A stretch of DNA of 64,000 nt from Cytophagaceae bacterium (GCA_005791165.1 SXXW01000011.1:62001-126000); one strand, 5' to 3'; shown: positions 19,443 through 29,202, numbered from the stretch's first letter. Notes: generated by a model not told the origin, from the letters alone. Program-made: numbers and translations.

Positions 19443-20945
19443 ATGAGCCTTCCCATCTTAGACCTCCTAATTATTGTCGCCTATTTAATCACGATGGTGG
19501 CGATCGGTTTTTACTTTTCGAGAAAAAATAAAAGTTCGGAGCAGTTTACCACGGCATCAGGATCTATCCCTGGATGGGCGCTTGGTCTCAGTTTTTATGC
19601 TACTTTTCTAAGTGCGATTACCTTTTTAGGAGATCCAGGAAAATCGTTTGGAAGCAATTGGAATCCCTTTGTTTTCAGTCTATCGATCCCATTTGCCGCC
19701 TTTGTGGCCACCCGTTATTTTGTACCCTTTTATCGAAATAGTGGCGAGATCAGTGCGTATACGCATTTAGAAAAACGTTTTGGTTCTTGGGCGCGGACTT
19801 ATGCCATGCTGTGTTTCATCATGACCCAATTGGCCCGAATGGGAACCATATTTTATGGAATTGCATTGACGTTGAATGCGCTGACAGGTTTAGACATGCG
19901 ATTGATTATCATCGTGTCTGGCTTTTGCATTATTTTTTATACGGTGCTTGGTGGAATGGAAGCGGTGATTTGGACGGAGGTGATTCAAGCAGTCATTAAG
20001 ACGATGGGGGCTTTGTTGATTTTAGGCATTATTTTATCTCAAGTTGGGATAAGCCAAGTGATTGAAACAGGGGTGGCGGAACATAAATTTGACCTAGGGG
20101 ATTTCTCGTTGGATTTTTCCACCAGTTCATTTTGGGTGGTATTGATGTATGGATTTTTTATCAATTTGACCAATTTTGGGATTGATCAAAATTACATTCA
20201 GCGATATCATACGGCTAAGAATACACAGGATGCGGCCAAAAGCGTGTGGCTATGTGCCATGTATTTTCTACCGGTTTCATTTTTGTTTTTCCTGATTGGC
20301 ACGGCGCTGTATGTTTTTTACGGCCAAAATCCAGCTTTAATATTTGAGTTAAAACAGCAAGTGGCGGCGGAAAAAGGGATCGCGATGGAGGCTTTAAAAG
20401 CGGCCGATTATGGAGACAAGGTGTTGCCTTTTTTCATGAAGACTCAAATACCTACAGGCTTTTTGGGCTTGTTGATGGCGGCATTATTGTCTGCTGCGAT
20501 GAGTACGATGAGTAGTGGGATGAACAGTTCGGCGACCGTCTTTTTGAATGATATTTACATGCGCTATGTGGATAAAGATGTGGCGCCCAAAAAGCAATTA
20601 AGGATTTTACATGTGGCTACGGCGGTGATGGGAGTGATGGGAATTACGTTTGGGATTAGCATGATTGGGGTAAAAAGTTTGTTAGACGTCTGGTGGAAAT
20701 TATCCGGTATTTTTGCTGGGGGGATGTTGGGGATTTTCTTGATGGGCTATTTGGCGAAGAACGTCGTCAACTGGCAAGCCAAGATTGCAGCGACCGTCGG
20801 TGTGATTATTATTGCCATGATTTCATTTAAAGATAATTTACCTGAGGCCTATCGTTTGCCATTGGATTCAAAGATGACGGTAGTTTTAGGGACATTAAGT
20901 ATTGTGGGAACCGGATTTATTTTATCAAAAATTTTTAAAAAATAA
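19443..20945 (+). CDS. Sodium:solute symporter (SSS family)
   Basis: 500 aa polytopic; GFYFSRKNKSSEQFTTASGSIPGWALGLSFYATFLSAITFLGDPG; LMAALLSAAMSTMSSGMNSSATVFLNDIY. Confidence 0.93.
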   Translation: MSLPILDLLIIVAYLITMVAIGFYFSRKNKSSEQFTTASGSIPGWALGLSFYATFLSAITFLGDPGKSFGSNWNPFVFSLSIPFAAFVATRYFVPFYRNSGEISAYTHLEKRFGSWARTYAMLCFIMTQLARMGTIFYGIALTLNALTGLDMRLIIIVSGFCIIFYTVLGGMEAVIWTEVIQAVIKTMGALLILGIILSQVGISQVIETGVAEHKFDLGDFSLDFSTSSFWVVLMYGFFINLTNFGIDQNYIQRYHTAKNTQDAAKSVWLCAMYFLPVSFLFFLIGTALYVFYGQNPALIFELKQQVAAEKGIAMEALKAADYGDKVLPFFMKTQIPTGFLGLLMAALLSAAMSTMSSGMNSSATVFLNDIYMRYVDKDVAPKKQLRILHVATAVMGVMGITFGISMIGVKSLLDVWWKLSGIFAGGMLGIFLMGYLAKNVVNWQAKIAATVGVIIIAMISFKDNLPEAYRLPLDSKMTVVLGTLSIVGTGFILSKIFKK

Positions 20946-20951
20946 TTGTTT

Positions 20952-21857
20952 ATGAGCCAATTACCCGAGGGATTTATCCCCGTGATGTTGACCCCTTTTA
21001 CGCCTACGGGCCAAGTTGATTTTAAAGGACTTGTGCGCTTAACTGATATGTATATTCAAAAAGGGGCGAAGGGATTATTTGCCAATTGCCTTTCGAGTGA
21101 AATGTATGAATTATCTGTGCAGGAGCGTTTGGATGTAGTGAAAACTGTGGTGGAAACGGCTGCTGGCCGTGTGCCTGTTGTGGCGACAGGGACTATCGAA
21201 GGAAGCATGGAACTGATGGCTGATTTTTCTAATCAATTACATGCATTGGGTGTTCAGGCGGTGATTGTCTTAAATAATATTTTAACCAAAGAACATGAAT
21301 CGGATGCTGTTTTTTTAGAACGAATGCATCAGTTTATGGATTTGACTCCCGGAGTTCCCTTGGGAATTTACGAATGTCCTGTTCCGTATAAGCGATTAAT
21401 TACGGTGGAGATTTTGGAAGATTTGTTGCCAACGGGCCGTTTGGTTTACCATAAGGATACGAGTTTAGATATCGAACAAGTGAGGGCTCGAGTGAAGGCC
21501 GGCGCTGGGTATAATTTTGGTTTATATGATGCGTATATGGGTCATGCGCTTTTATCCTTGCAAGCTGGTGCCAAAGGACTTTCGTGTATCCAAGGAAATT
21601 TATTTCCAGAATTAATTGTGTGGCTTTGCACGCATTTCAACGATCCGGGGAAATCGGCGCAGGTCGCTAAAGTCCAAGCATTTTTTGCAGACAACATGGA
21701 TGTGATGCACACATCTTATCCTACGGCTGCTAAATATGTGTTACAAAAAACGGGATTTGAAATTGACCTGTATACGCGCCGCGATGTGGGGGAATTGACC
21801 GATGCGATGAAAGCGGACTTGGACCTTTTGATTGAGGAGTCAAAAAAGGTTTTGTAA
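20952..21857 (+). CDS. Dihydrodipicolinate synthase / N-acetylneuraminate lyase family protein
   Basis: EGFIPVMLTPFTPTGQVDFKGLVRLTDMYIQKGAKGLFANCLSSE; Tyr in GIYECPVPYKR and Schiff-base Lys in YHKDTS. ATG at 20952 preferred over TTG 20946. Confidence 0.88.
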   Translation: MSQLPEGFIPVMLTPFTPTGQVDFKGLVRLTDMYIQKGAKGLFANCLSSEMYELSVQERLDVVKTVVETAAGRVPVVATGTIEGSMELMADFSNQLHALGVQAVIVLNNILTKEHESDAVFLERMHQFMDLTPGVPLGIYECPVPYKRLITVEILEDLLPTGRLVYHKDTSLDIEQVRARVKAGAGYNFGLYDAYMGHALLSLQAGAKGLSCIQGNLFPELIVWLCTHFNDPGKSAQVAKVQAFFADNMDVMHTSYPTAAKYVLQKTGFEIDLYTRRDVGELTDAMKADLDLLIEESKKVL

Positions 21858-21890
21858 AACTGTCCGTTTTTGAACCTAAATCAAAGCCAA

Positions 21891-24347
21891 TTAAAACTCG
21901 ACAATTAGTCCAAACGTAGGCGTAACAGAAGGCTTGTCATTATTCAACAATACAGGTATACCGTTGCTCCCGTTCGTTTGAATAGGTTTCCCATCTGTGG
22001 TGGCAAAACCCTTGTTGTCATCCGTTCTTTTAAATGCAAAATACGGAACGGCATCGGCTGCGGCGATGTACCAATTGGTCACATCCAAAAACACATCAAT
22101 GGTGATCGATTTTAAATTGTATTTCTTGTCGATACGCACATCGCTTGAATGGAAACTTCTTAATCTCCTCGTGTTTAATTGTGTATAGTCAAAAATTCCA
22201 CCGCCTTGAGTCATGAAATTAGCTTGGGAAGCAAGCGCATCAAATGGCGTATAGGGCGCACCACCTTGGTACCTGAATTTTAAACCTAACTCCCAATTGC
22301 TAGGAAATTTATATCCCCAGGTGAGGCTAAGTAAATGTCTATTATCCCAACTACTTGGCTTTAAAACGCCATCCAAACCACTATATAAACTGTTGTAATA
22401 CGTGTAAGAAAGTATTCCAAAGAATTTATCCGTCAGTTTCTTTTGAGCAAAAAATTCAAAACCATAGGCCTCTCCTTTTCCTGTGGTGGTCACGGGTTCA
22501 TTGCCAAGCACGTTGAAATCGCCACCTAAGTTGGCCAACGAAATCCCCTTGCTGATCGAAATAGGTACTTGGCTATAATTTTTCATAAATGCTTCAGCCG
22601 TAAATCGCAATCCATCGTTCACTAAATATTCAAGCCCCGCAACATAATGATCACTTGCTTGGTATTTGGCATTTTTATTGACCAATTTCCCGTTATTATC
22701 TGCAAAGCCTAAAATAGTGTAAGGGGCTAATTTATAATAGCGACCTATGGATCCATTTAAAGTCCATTTGTCGGATAAAACATAGCTTAAAGATAACCTT
22801 GGCGATAAAGTTTGAAGGGGATCACTTCCTTGGTCTGTAAAGGAATTCATGTCGGTTCTTAAACCCGCACTTAGGCCTAGTCGTGTATCAAAAAATACTT
22901 TACTTACTTGGCCAAAAGCGCCATATTTTGCAAATGATCCTAGTGGGCTTGTGAACGTATATTTTAATTCTGGTTGAATGATGGTTCCCGCGGTATTTGT
23001 TAATTTTTTACGAACAACCGTATTTGAAATATTGGTGTAATCAACTAATTGCGCCGACAATCCGTAACTAATTTTCCATCCATTTTGGCTGGTATTATAA
23101 TCGAATCGTAATTTGTTTTCAGTTTCTCTCGACTGAAGGGATAAGTTGACGAGATTAGGATCTTTAATTTGATTATCTTCATATTTTCTGATGTCATTAT
23201 CAAATGTATTTCGACTGATGGCCAAATTATAATAGCCATTTTCGGTTAGTCGCTTAAGGGTTATTCCCGTCGTGTAATTCCACTGGTTGATGAGTGGATT
23301 TGAATTATAGATATACAGTTTTTCAGGAGTCTCTTCTTTGATGGCAGAAAAACTGAATTCGTCAATCGCCCCCAAAGCCATAAATGAAATGGAGGTTTTA
23401 TTGTCAATTTGATGCGTAATCTTGGTTTGAAAATCCCAGAAATTAGGTCTTATGGGTATATCTAATGCCTGAAAAAGAAACTGCAAATAAGACCTTCTCG
23501 CGGATGCCAAAAAAGTTGTTTTCCCACTTTTTGATAAAGGCCCTTCCGAAGTTAAAACAAATTCTGTGGCGCTTAATCGGACATTTCCTTGAAATTTATT
23601 GGGACTCCCTGTTCTTTGACGAAACTGAAATACGGAACTTAGGGCATTATCATATCGCGCGTCAAATGCTGAAGAGTTCAATTTTACGTCTTCAATAAAG
23701 GAAACATTTAACATTCCTTGGGGCCCGCCGCTAGAACCCTGGGTTTGGAAGTGATTCAACACGGGAATTTCGATCCCATCTAAGTAATAAACGTTCTCAT
23801 TTGGGCCACCTCCTCGAATGATAATGTCATTTCTAAAACTACCCCCCTGAGCCCCTCCACCTACGCCAGGTAGTGCTTGTATCACTTTACTGATATCAAA
23901 ATCTCCGCCTGGGTTGCTTTTTATTTCCTCGGTGGTCAACCTTTGAACACTTAATGGAGATTCAAGCGTAGCCACTTTTGCTGTCTTTCGGCTTTGAGTG
24001 ACAATGACTTCATTTAACTCACTATTGGCCTGCTCCAATTCTATATTGAAAAAGTTTTCATTCCCTGCATTAACTACGATATTGAAAAGCGTTTGCTTTT
24101 TATAACCAATCATAGAAAAAACTAAATTATAAGATTTGAAGTTTATCCCAGTTATTCTGAATTTACCAAGGCTATCGGTTTGTCCTACTTTATTGGTGGA
24201 CTCTAAATTTATATTGACTCCCTCGATGGGCTTCTGAGTTAATTTATCAACTACTTTTCCTGAAATTCTCCCGTTGGACTGAGCCAAAGCAAAATTTATA
24301 GTTGTCAGTAATAGGAAAAAAATGAATTTGTATTGTAAATTTTTCAT
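21891..24347 (-). CDS. TonB-dependent receptor with N-terminal carboxypeptidase-regulatory-like domain
   Basis: GRISGKVVDKLTQKPIEGVNINLESTNKVGQTDSLGKFRI; plug GGDFDISKVIQALPGVGGGAQGGSFRNDIIIRGGGPNENVYYLDGIEI; beta-barrel C-terminus. Confidence 0.92.
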   Translation of the reverse strand: MKNLQYKFIFFLLLTTINFALAQSNGRISGKVVDKLTQKPIEGVNINLESTNKVGQTDSLGKFRITGINFKSYNLVFSMIGYKKQTLFNIVVNAGNENFFNIELEQANSELNEVIVTQSRKTAKVATLESPLSVQRLTTEEIKSNPGGDFDISKVIQALPGVGGGAQGGSFRNDIIIRGGGPNENVYYLDGIEIPVLNHFQTQGSSGGPQGMLNVSFIEDVKLNSSAFDARYDNALSSVFQFRQRTGSPNKFQGNVRLSATEFVLTSEGPLSKSGKTTFLASARRSYLQFLFQALDIPIRPNFWDFQTKITHQIDNKTSISFMALGAIDEFSFSAIKEETPEKLYIYNSNPLINQWNYTTGITLKRLTENGYYNLAISRNTFDNDIRKYEDNQIKDPNLVNLSLQSRETENKLRFDYNTSQNGWKISYGLSAQLVDYTNISNTVVRKKLTNTAGTIIQPELKYTFTSPLGSFAKYGAFGQVSKVFFDTRLGLSAGLRTDMNSFTDQGSDPLQTLSPRLSLSYVLSDKWTLNGSIGRYYKLAPYTILGFADNNGKLVNKNAKYQASDHYVAGLEYLVNDGLRFTAEAFMKNYSQVPISISKGISLANLGGDFNVLGNEPVTTTGKGEAYGFEFFAQKKLTDKFFGILSYTYYNSLYSGLDGVLKPSSWDNRHLLSLTWGYKFPSNWELGLKFRYQGGAPYTPFDALASQANFMTQGGGIFDYTQLNTRRLRSFHSSDVRIDKKYNLKSITIDVFLDVTNWYIAAADAVPYFAFKRTDDNKGFATTDGKPIQTNGSNGIPVLLNNDKPSVTPTFGLIVEF

Positions 24348-24507
24348 GTGTAAATAACATTTTAAACATCGGATTGTTTAAAAGTCTTTTTTGGTTGAAA
24401 TGCAGCAATTAATTTTTCACAAATGTAAGAATTAATGGATATTCAAAGATACTTCCTTGAATTCACAAAAAATCAATTAATTGATAAAAGCAATAGCTGG
24501 CATTTTT

Positions 24508-24528
24508 ATATCCTAAAGCTTAGGATAT
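24508..24528. repeat. Perfect inverted repeat atatcctaa-agc-ttaggatat
   Basis: 9-bp perfect arms, 3-nt loop, in the gap between two minus-strand TonB receptor genes. Confidence 0.8.
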
Positions 24529-24532
24529 AGCA

Positions 24533-26635
24533 TTAAAATTTAAAATGAATTTGACCCCATAAACTTCTTCCTACGCCATTGATTCCAGATCCATGCATGC
24601 GGTAATCGACATCACCAATATTTTGAGCTTGTAAGGAAATGCTAAAGTGAGAATTAAAAAGATAGTTGGCCTGCACATTGACGATTGCCCAACCCGGAGT
24701 TCCTAAAGGGTTCATTCGATTATCTGCCTTATCTCCGGCGCTTAATCGGTCTTGGCTCGCGGCAAATAAAAGCTCTGAATTTAAAAACAGATTTTTTCTA
24801 GCATAGCTGATGTTGACGCCTCCATGCAGTGGCGGAATTCTCCGCATAGGCTCATTTATTGTCACGCTTTGGCCATAAACATAGGAAATGTTGGCTTTTG
24901 CGGAAACGGAATTTGAAAGATCAAAACGACCACTCCATTCTCCCCCTCGTAAAAATGCTTTATCCACATTTCGTTTTTCGAATACGGGATAACCCTGAAT
25001 GAATTGACTCGTTTTTATTCGGGTGATTAAATTTTCCAATTCAGTTTGGAAAATGGTTAATTCCTGAAAAAACTTGGCTTTTGAAATTTTAATCCCAATC
25101 TCATAATTTTGAGAATACTCAGGTTTTAGGTCAAAAGCAGGTAGTTCATATCGAAAATCTACGATGCCTAGGCTACCTAAATCGTCCATGTTGGGCGCTC
25201 TAAATCCTGAACTTGTATTGGCATAGATGGAAATTCCTGGACTTATCGCCCGTGCTACACCCAATGAATACACGAGCGCACTGGATTTTACTTTAGTTAA
25301 TCCCAGCGTTGTGTCGGGTAGGCTAGCTACATTTTGGTGAAAGCGCAAACCGGATTCCACTTGCCATGCATTAAAGTCTAAATGATGAATGGAATAGATG
25401 GATTGATATTGATAACTCGCATCATTGGGGTAAAGTCCCCTTAGGGGTTTGTTCAAATTATTGGTCAAATTAATATCCTGACGTGTACTATTTACCTGGT
25501 CGTTGAAATAATCGATGCCACTATGTGCGGACCATATAGCAGAAAATTGGCTTTGAATATCGGCCAAAACTCCTAAGGTATTAATCTCATCTCTTTCAGT
25601 GCGAAGTGTCGTAGACCCATTTTTTTGAAGCTTTCTTTGCTCGATGCTGGTTTGTTGGGATACAGAGAGCTCGATTTTTTTAAACAATGGATTTTCATAT
25701 TGGCCAATAGCCTTTAAATAGCTTCTTTGGTATTTCTGCAAATCCATTTCATTGATTTTGAAATTTTCTAACTGGATTTTGTGGAAAACAGGTACTTGGG
25801 TTTGCTGCGTAGTTTGAATCAGACCTTCTAAAATCCATGTTTTTGATATTTGCTGGCGAATTTTACCGAAAAAATTCCATTCATTATAGCCTGTTGGCCG
25901 CTGCAAACCTAAACCACCCCCTCTTACCATATCGCCAAATTGCTTATTAGCACCTACAAAAACGATGCCGGTATTTTCTGAGGAATAAGTCATTTTTATT
26001 TGCTCACTCAACTCCATTCCTTGGGTGGCGACACGCGCCGACAACTGTCCGCCAAAGGTTTTTTGAGCCATAAATTCAGGCTGAAGTGTGAAGAAATTGA
26101 CTACACCGGTTAATGCATCCGATCCGTATTGCACCGAGCCGCTCCCTTTTAGCATTTCTACTTTGGAGATTATGGACGGGTCTATGGTATTCAAGTATTG
26201 ATTGGGTCCATAGCGAAAGGTGGAATTATTAAATCGAATTCCGTCGATAATGAGAAGGGTTTGATTTCCCATTAAGCCCCTGACAAATGCTGACCCACCC
26301 CCTAAATTTGTTTTTTGAATGAAGACTCCCGGGATATTTGAAAGCATATCAGGAGTGGCACGCGAGGCTAATTTCTCGATATCTTTTTGTGTGAAGACAC
26401 TTACGGAATAGGGAGTTTTTAAACTAGAAATCTGTTGGCGGCTCGCACTGACAACCACATTTGCTAGTGTGTCCGGATGATTATTCTGCCCAAAACTCAC
26501 AAAGGGGGTAATCCAACTAATTGATAAAATAAAGATGAGCCTTTGGGTGTGTCTTTTAGCTTTACTAAATTTTAAATTTAGTAAAGCTAAGGACGTACTA
26601 GTAAATTGAAATTGGCAAAAAAACTTAATCATCAT
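24533..26635 (-). CDS. TonB-dependent receptor
   Basis: NVVVSASRQQISSLKTPYSVSVFTQKDIEKLASRATPDMLSNIPGVFIQKTNLGGGSAFVRGLMGNQTLLIIDGIRFNN plug domain; C-terminal LSAGDKADNRMNPLGTPGWAIVNVQANYLFNSHFSISLQAQNIGDVDYRMHGSGINGVGRSLWGQIHFKF. Confidence 0.92.
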   Translation of the reverse strand: MMIKFFCQFQFTSTSLALLNLKFSKAKRHTQRLIFILSISWITPFVSFGQNNHPDTLANVVVSASRQQISSLKTPYSVSVFTQKDIEKLASRATPDMLSNIPGVFIQKTNLGGGSAFVRGLMGNQTLLIIDGIRFNNSTFRYGPNQYLNTIDPSIISKVEMLKGSGSVQYGSDALTGVVNFFTLQPEFMAQKTFGGQLSARVATQGMELSEQIKMTYSSENTGIVFVGANKQFGDMVRGGGLGLQRPTGYNEWNFFGKIRQQISKTWILEGLIQTTQQTQVPVFHKIQLENFKINEMDLQKYQRSYLKAIGQYENPLFKKIELSVSQQTSIEQRKLQKNGSTTLRTERDEINTLGVLADIQSQFSAIWSAHSGIDYFNDQVNSTRQDINLTNNLNKPLRGLYPNDASYQYQSIYSIHHLDFNAWQVESGLRFHQNVASLPDTTLGLTKVKSSALVYSLGVARAISPGISIYANTSSGFRAPNMDDLGSLGIVDFRYELPAFDLKPEYSQNYEIGIKISKAKFFQELTIFQTELENLITRIKTSQFIQGYPVFEKRNVDKAFLRGGEWSGRFDLSNSVSAKANISYVYGQSVTINEPMRRIPPLHGGVNISYARKNLFLNSELLFAASQDRLSAGDKADNRMNPLGTPGWAIVNVQANYLFNSHFSISLQAQNIGDVDYRMHGSGINGVGRSLWGQIHFKF
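26556..26590. repeat. Perfect 35-bp palindrome (two 17-bp arms, single central base)
   Basis: ttagctttactaaattt-t-aaatttagtaaagctaa; every pair checked; lies in the first codons of the TonB receptor ORF. Confidence 0.95.
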
Positions 26636-29066
26636 CCCCTTCAGTCGTGTTCAACAACGCAGCTCTTCTAGGTGCGGGCATTTCAGAATCTTCTCCCCTA
26701 ACAGCTTTCCAAATGACTTGGTTTAACTCTAAATCAGGTGCGGAATCTTCTTTTGAGAAATCAAATTTTTCACTCATACGGGAACTCGCATTTTCCTTTG
26801 TATTTTTCTCAAATAAATCGACCGCTGGCAAAATATGTTTAAAAACAGATAGGTCGGCTTTAGGTGAAAAACTTCTAAACATAGGAGTGGCAGAAGCGTC
26901 ATATTGACTCATCGGAGGCAGGCCTAAAATTAATTCCATCGTTCGTAACATCGAGGAGGTCGAATAAGGGGTATGGTCCACAAAACCTCTTTTTACAAAT
27001 CCTCCCGCTACATAAGCGGTTGTGCGGTGCGCGTCTACGTGATCGGAACCGTTTTGTGCGTCATCTTCGACAATAAAAATGGCCGTTTCTTTCCAAATAG
27101 GAGACTTGGAAAGGTGCTCGACAAACAATCCAATGGCATAGTCATTGTCGGCAACGTAAGCATAAGGCGTTTTTGCACCAATTTTCTGTCCTTCGGTATG
27201 GTCATTTGGGAAACGCAATGAATTAAAGTGCGGCACTTGACCTTTGACTAATAAGGAATCGAAGTCTTTTCGCCAACGGTTAAACCTTAACGTGTCCATA
27301 ATATTTTGGTCAAACGAAGGGAAATACGTGCAAAAATGTCCCGCGATAGATGGGATGTTGGGTTTAAAATCATCTGCAAATTCACCGTAAGTCCTATAAC
27401 TGACCCCTGCTCTCTTGCAGTAATCCCAGATAAAACCATTTTTAGGATTAGCGATTTCGCGATTTCCCTCGCCATCGTATTTTCCACCTCGGCCACCATA
27501 GGAAGTCGGCCATGTTTTTTCTAAATAATCAGTGGCATGTGCTGAAGTGGACCAATTGTGCCCATCAGAACTTACTTCACCATCCACATAAAAATTATCT
27601 AAAAGAACGAAATCCTTAACAAGTTTATGTTGGTTAGGCGTATATTTTTCCCCAAATAACAATAAGGTGGTATCTCCATTTCCTCCCTTTACGTCTGCTA
27701 AAACCTGATCGTAAGTCCTGTTTTCCTTCAGGATATAAAAAACATATTTGATTGGCGATTTTTCGCCTACTTTCATGGGAATTGGATTCCCCTTTTCCCC
27801 TTTTGCGTTCATTTCTCCCGCTTTGGTATAGGGCGTATTTTGATACACAGCTTTGGATAATATCGCCATATCTGCGGCAGAAGGCTCTGGGAAAATGGAC
27901 ATAGTCCCTTTCATTAATCCGCCGATGTATTCATTTCTAATGGCCCGATTATTATCTGATTTTTGATAAGTAACCGTTTGTGTTTTAACGACTGGGTTAG
28001 GTCCTTTTGGATTGGCAAAAGAGGAAAACCCTTTTCCATTAGCCACGTAAACAACGCCGTTAACGACTTTTACTTGGGTCGGATACCAGCCGACCGGAAT
28101 GAATCCTAAGGATTTTGATTTGCCTAAATCTTCTACTTCAAAAACGGCTAAGCAATTGTTATCGGCATTTGCGATGTATAATTTTTCCTCGTCCTCGGAA
28201 AGTGCGATGCCGTTCGTGGATGAGCCTTCTAATGAATTTGGAAATAAGGCAGCATTTAAAACTTCGATTTCTTTCCCTTTCTCTAGGTCAATAACCGAAA
28301 CAGAGTTGTCATTTGCGTTGGCAACAAAAAGAGTTTTCCCATTTTTTGTCAAAACCATTTCGTTCGGATGATCGCCTACTTGAATCGCTTTTTGGAATTG
28401 TTTAGTCTTTATGTCAAAGGGTAAAATTTGGCGTCCTCCCCAAACAGAAATATAGAGCACACCTTTAGATTTATCGAGTAAACAAGTATATCCCTCAGCA
28501 GGCAATGCGAAAGACTCCTGGACTTTTTGTTGGCGCGTATCGACTAAATAAAGTTTATTGTTGTCCTTAGTAACGACATACAGAATACCCGTTGCGTCAT
28601 CTAAATCCAACCCAGCGGGCGAGATATTGTCTTTTGGGATATTGCTAAGCGCAATATTTCCTTTGTCGACAAGCTTATCTTCTACGATTTCAAAATGTAA
28701 AATGACATTATCATTTCCCCCAGAGGCATATATAGTTTTGTTATCTGCAGCTATTTTAAGTCCATACCATGATTTTGGAATGACCTTACTGTCGACGATC
28801 TCCCCTTTTTTCACATTGAATAATTGGAGACTCTGAACGCTCTGTCCATTGTTGGTTGCCACCATATAGGATTTGTTGGGCGACACGACTAAGTTAAGAG
28901 GTAGATCACCTAAAGAGACTGATTTTCCGTGAGGAGAAAGCTTCCAACTGTTTGGCAAAGTGACTCTTTTGGAGGCTAATTGGCTTGTGAGGGACTTCGA
29001 TTGGCCCATTCCTAAAAATGGTAGTAAAAGACAAACGAATATTTTAATAGAGGTAGATAAATTCAT
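26625..29066 (-). CDS. Bifunctional YncE-like beta-propeller / alkaline phosphatase-like phosphoesterase, secreted
   Basis: Signal peptide MNLSTSIKIFVCLLLPFLGMGQ; repeated YVTN-like strands (KTLFVANANDNSVSVIDLEKGKEIEVL); phosphoesterase part IKYVFYILKENRTYDQVLADVKGGNGD...DGEVSSDGHNWSTSAHATDYLEKTWP...IFIVEDDAQNGSDHVDAHRTTAYV. Start moved to ATG 29066. Confidence 0.9.
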   Translation of the reverse strand: MNLSTSIKIFVCLLLPFLGMGQSKSLTSQLASKRVTLPNSWKLSPHGKSVSLGDLPLNLVVSPNKSYMVATNNGQSVQSLQLFNVKKGEIVDSKVIPKSWYGLKIAADNKTIYASGGNDNVILHFEIVEDKLVDKGNIALSNIPKDNISPAGLDLDDATGILYVVTKDNNKLYLVDTRQQKVQESFALPAEGYTCLLDKSKGVLYISVWGGRQILPFDIKTKQFQKAIQVGDHPNEMVLTKNGKTLFVANANDNSVSVIDLEKGKEIEVLNAALFPNSLEGSSTNGIALSEDEEKLYIANADNNCLAVFEVEDLGKSKSLGFIPVGWYPTQVKVVNGVVYVANGKGFSSFANPKGPNPVVKTQTVTYQKSDNNRAIRNEYIGGLMKGTMSIFPEPSAADMAILSKAVYQNTPYTKAGEMNAKGEKGNPIPMKVGEKSPIKYVFYILKENRTYDQVLADVKGGNGDTTLLLFGEKYTPNQHKLVKDFVLLDNFYVDGEVSSDGHNWSTSAHATDYLEKTWPTSYGGRGGKYDGEGNREIANPKNGFIWDYCKRAGVSYRTYGEFADDFKPNIPSIAGHFCTYFPSFDQNIMDTLRFNRWRKDFDSLLVKGQVPHFNSLRFPNDHTEGQKIGAKTPYAYVADNDYAIGLFVEHLSKSPIWKETAIFIVEDDAQNGSDHVDAHRTTAYVAGGFVKRGFVDHTPYSTSSMLRTMELILGLPPMSQYDASATPMFRSFSPKADLSVFKHILPAVDLFEKNTKENASSRMSEKFDFSKEDSAPDLELNQVIWKAVRGEDSEMPAPRRAALLNTTEGDDD

Positions 29067-29202
29067 TTTAATATGTTTAAGCTGCAAGGTAACAAAGAGA
29101 AAAAAAAGATTTGTTAACAAAGTGTAATTTCTTTACCATCCTTGTGAGAAGATATTTAAATTAGCCTGAAAAATAAGGCAAAAACAATTTAAATTTTATT
29201 CC

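Noticed and set aside
26556-26590. Interpretation of the 35-bp palindrome as an intrinsic terminator
   Set aside because: No T tract follows the stem on either strand and it lies inside an ORF; kept as a palindrome of unknown function instead.
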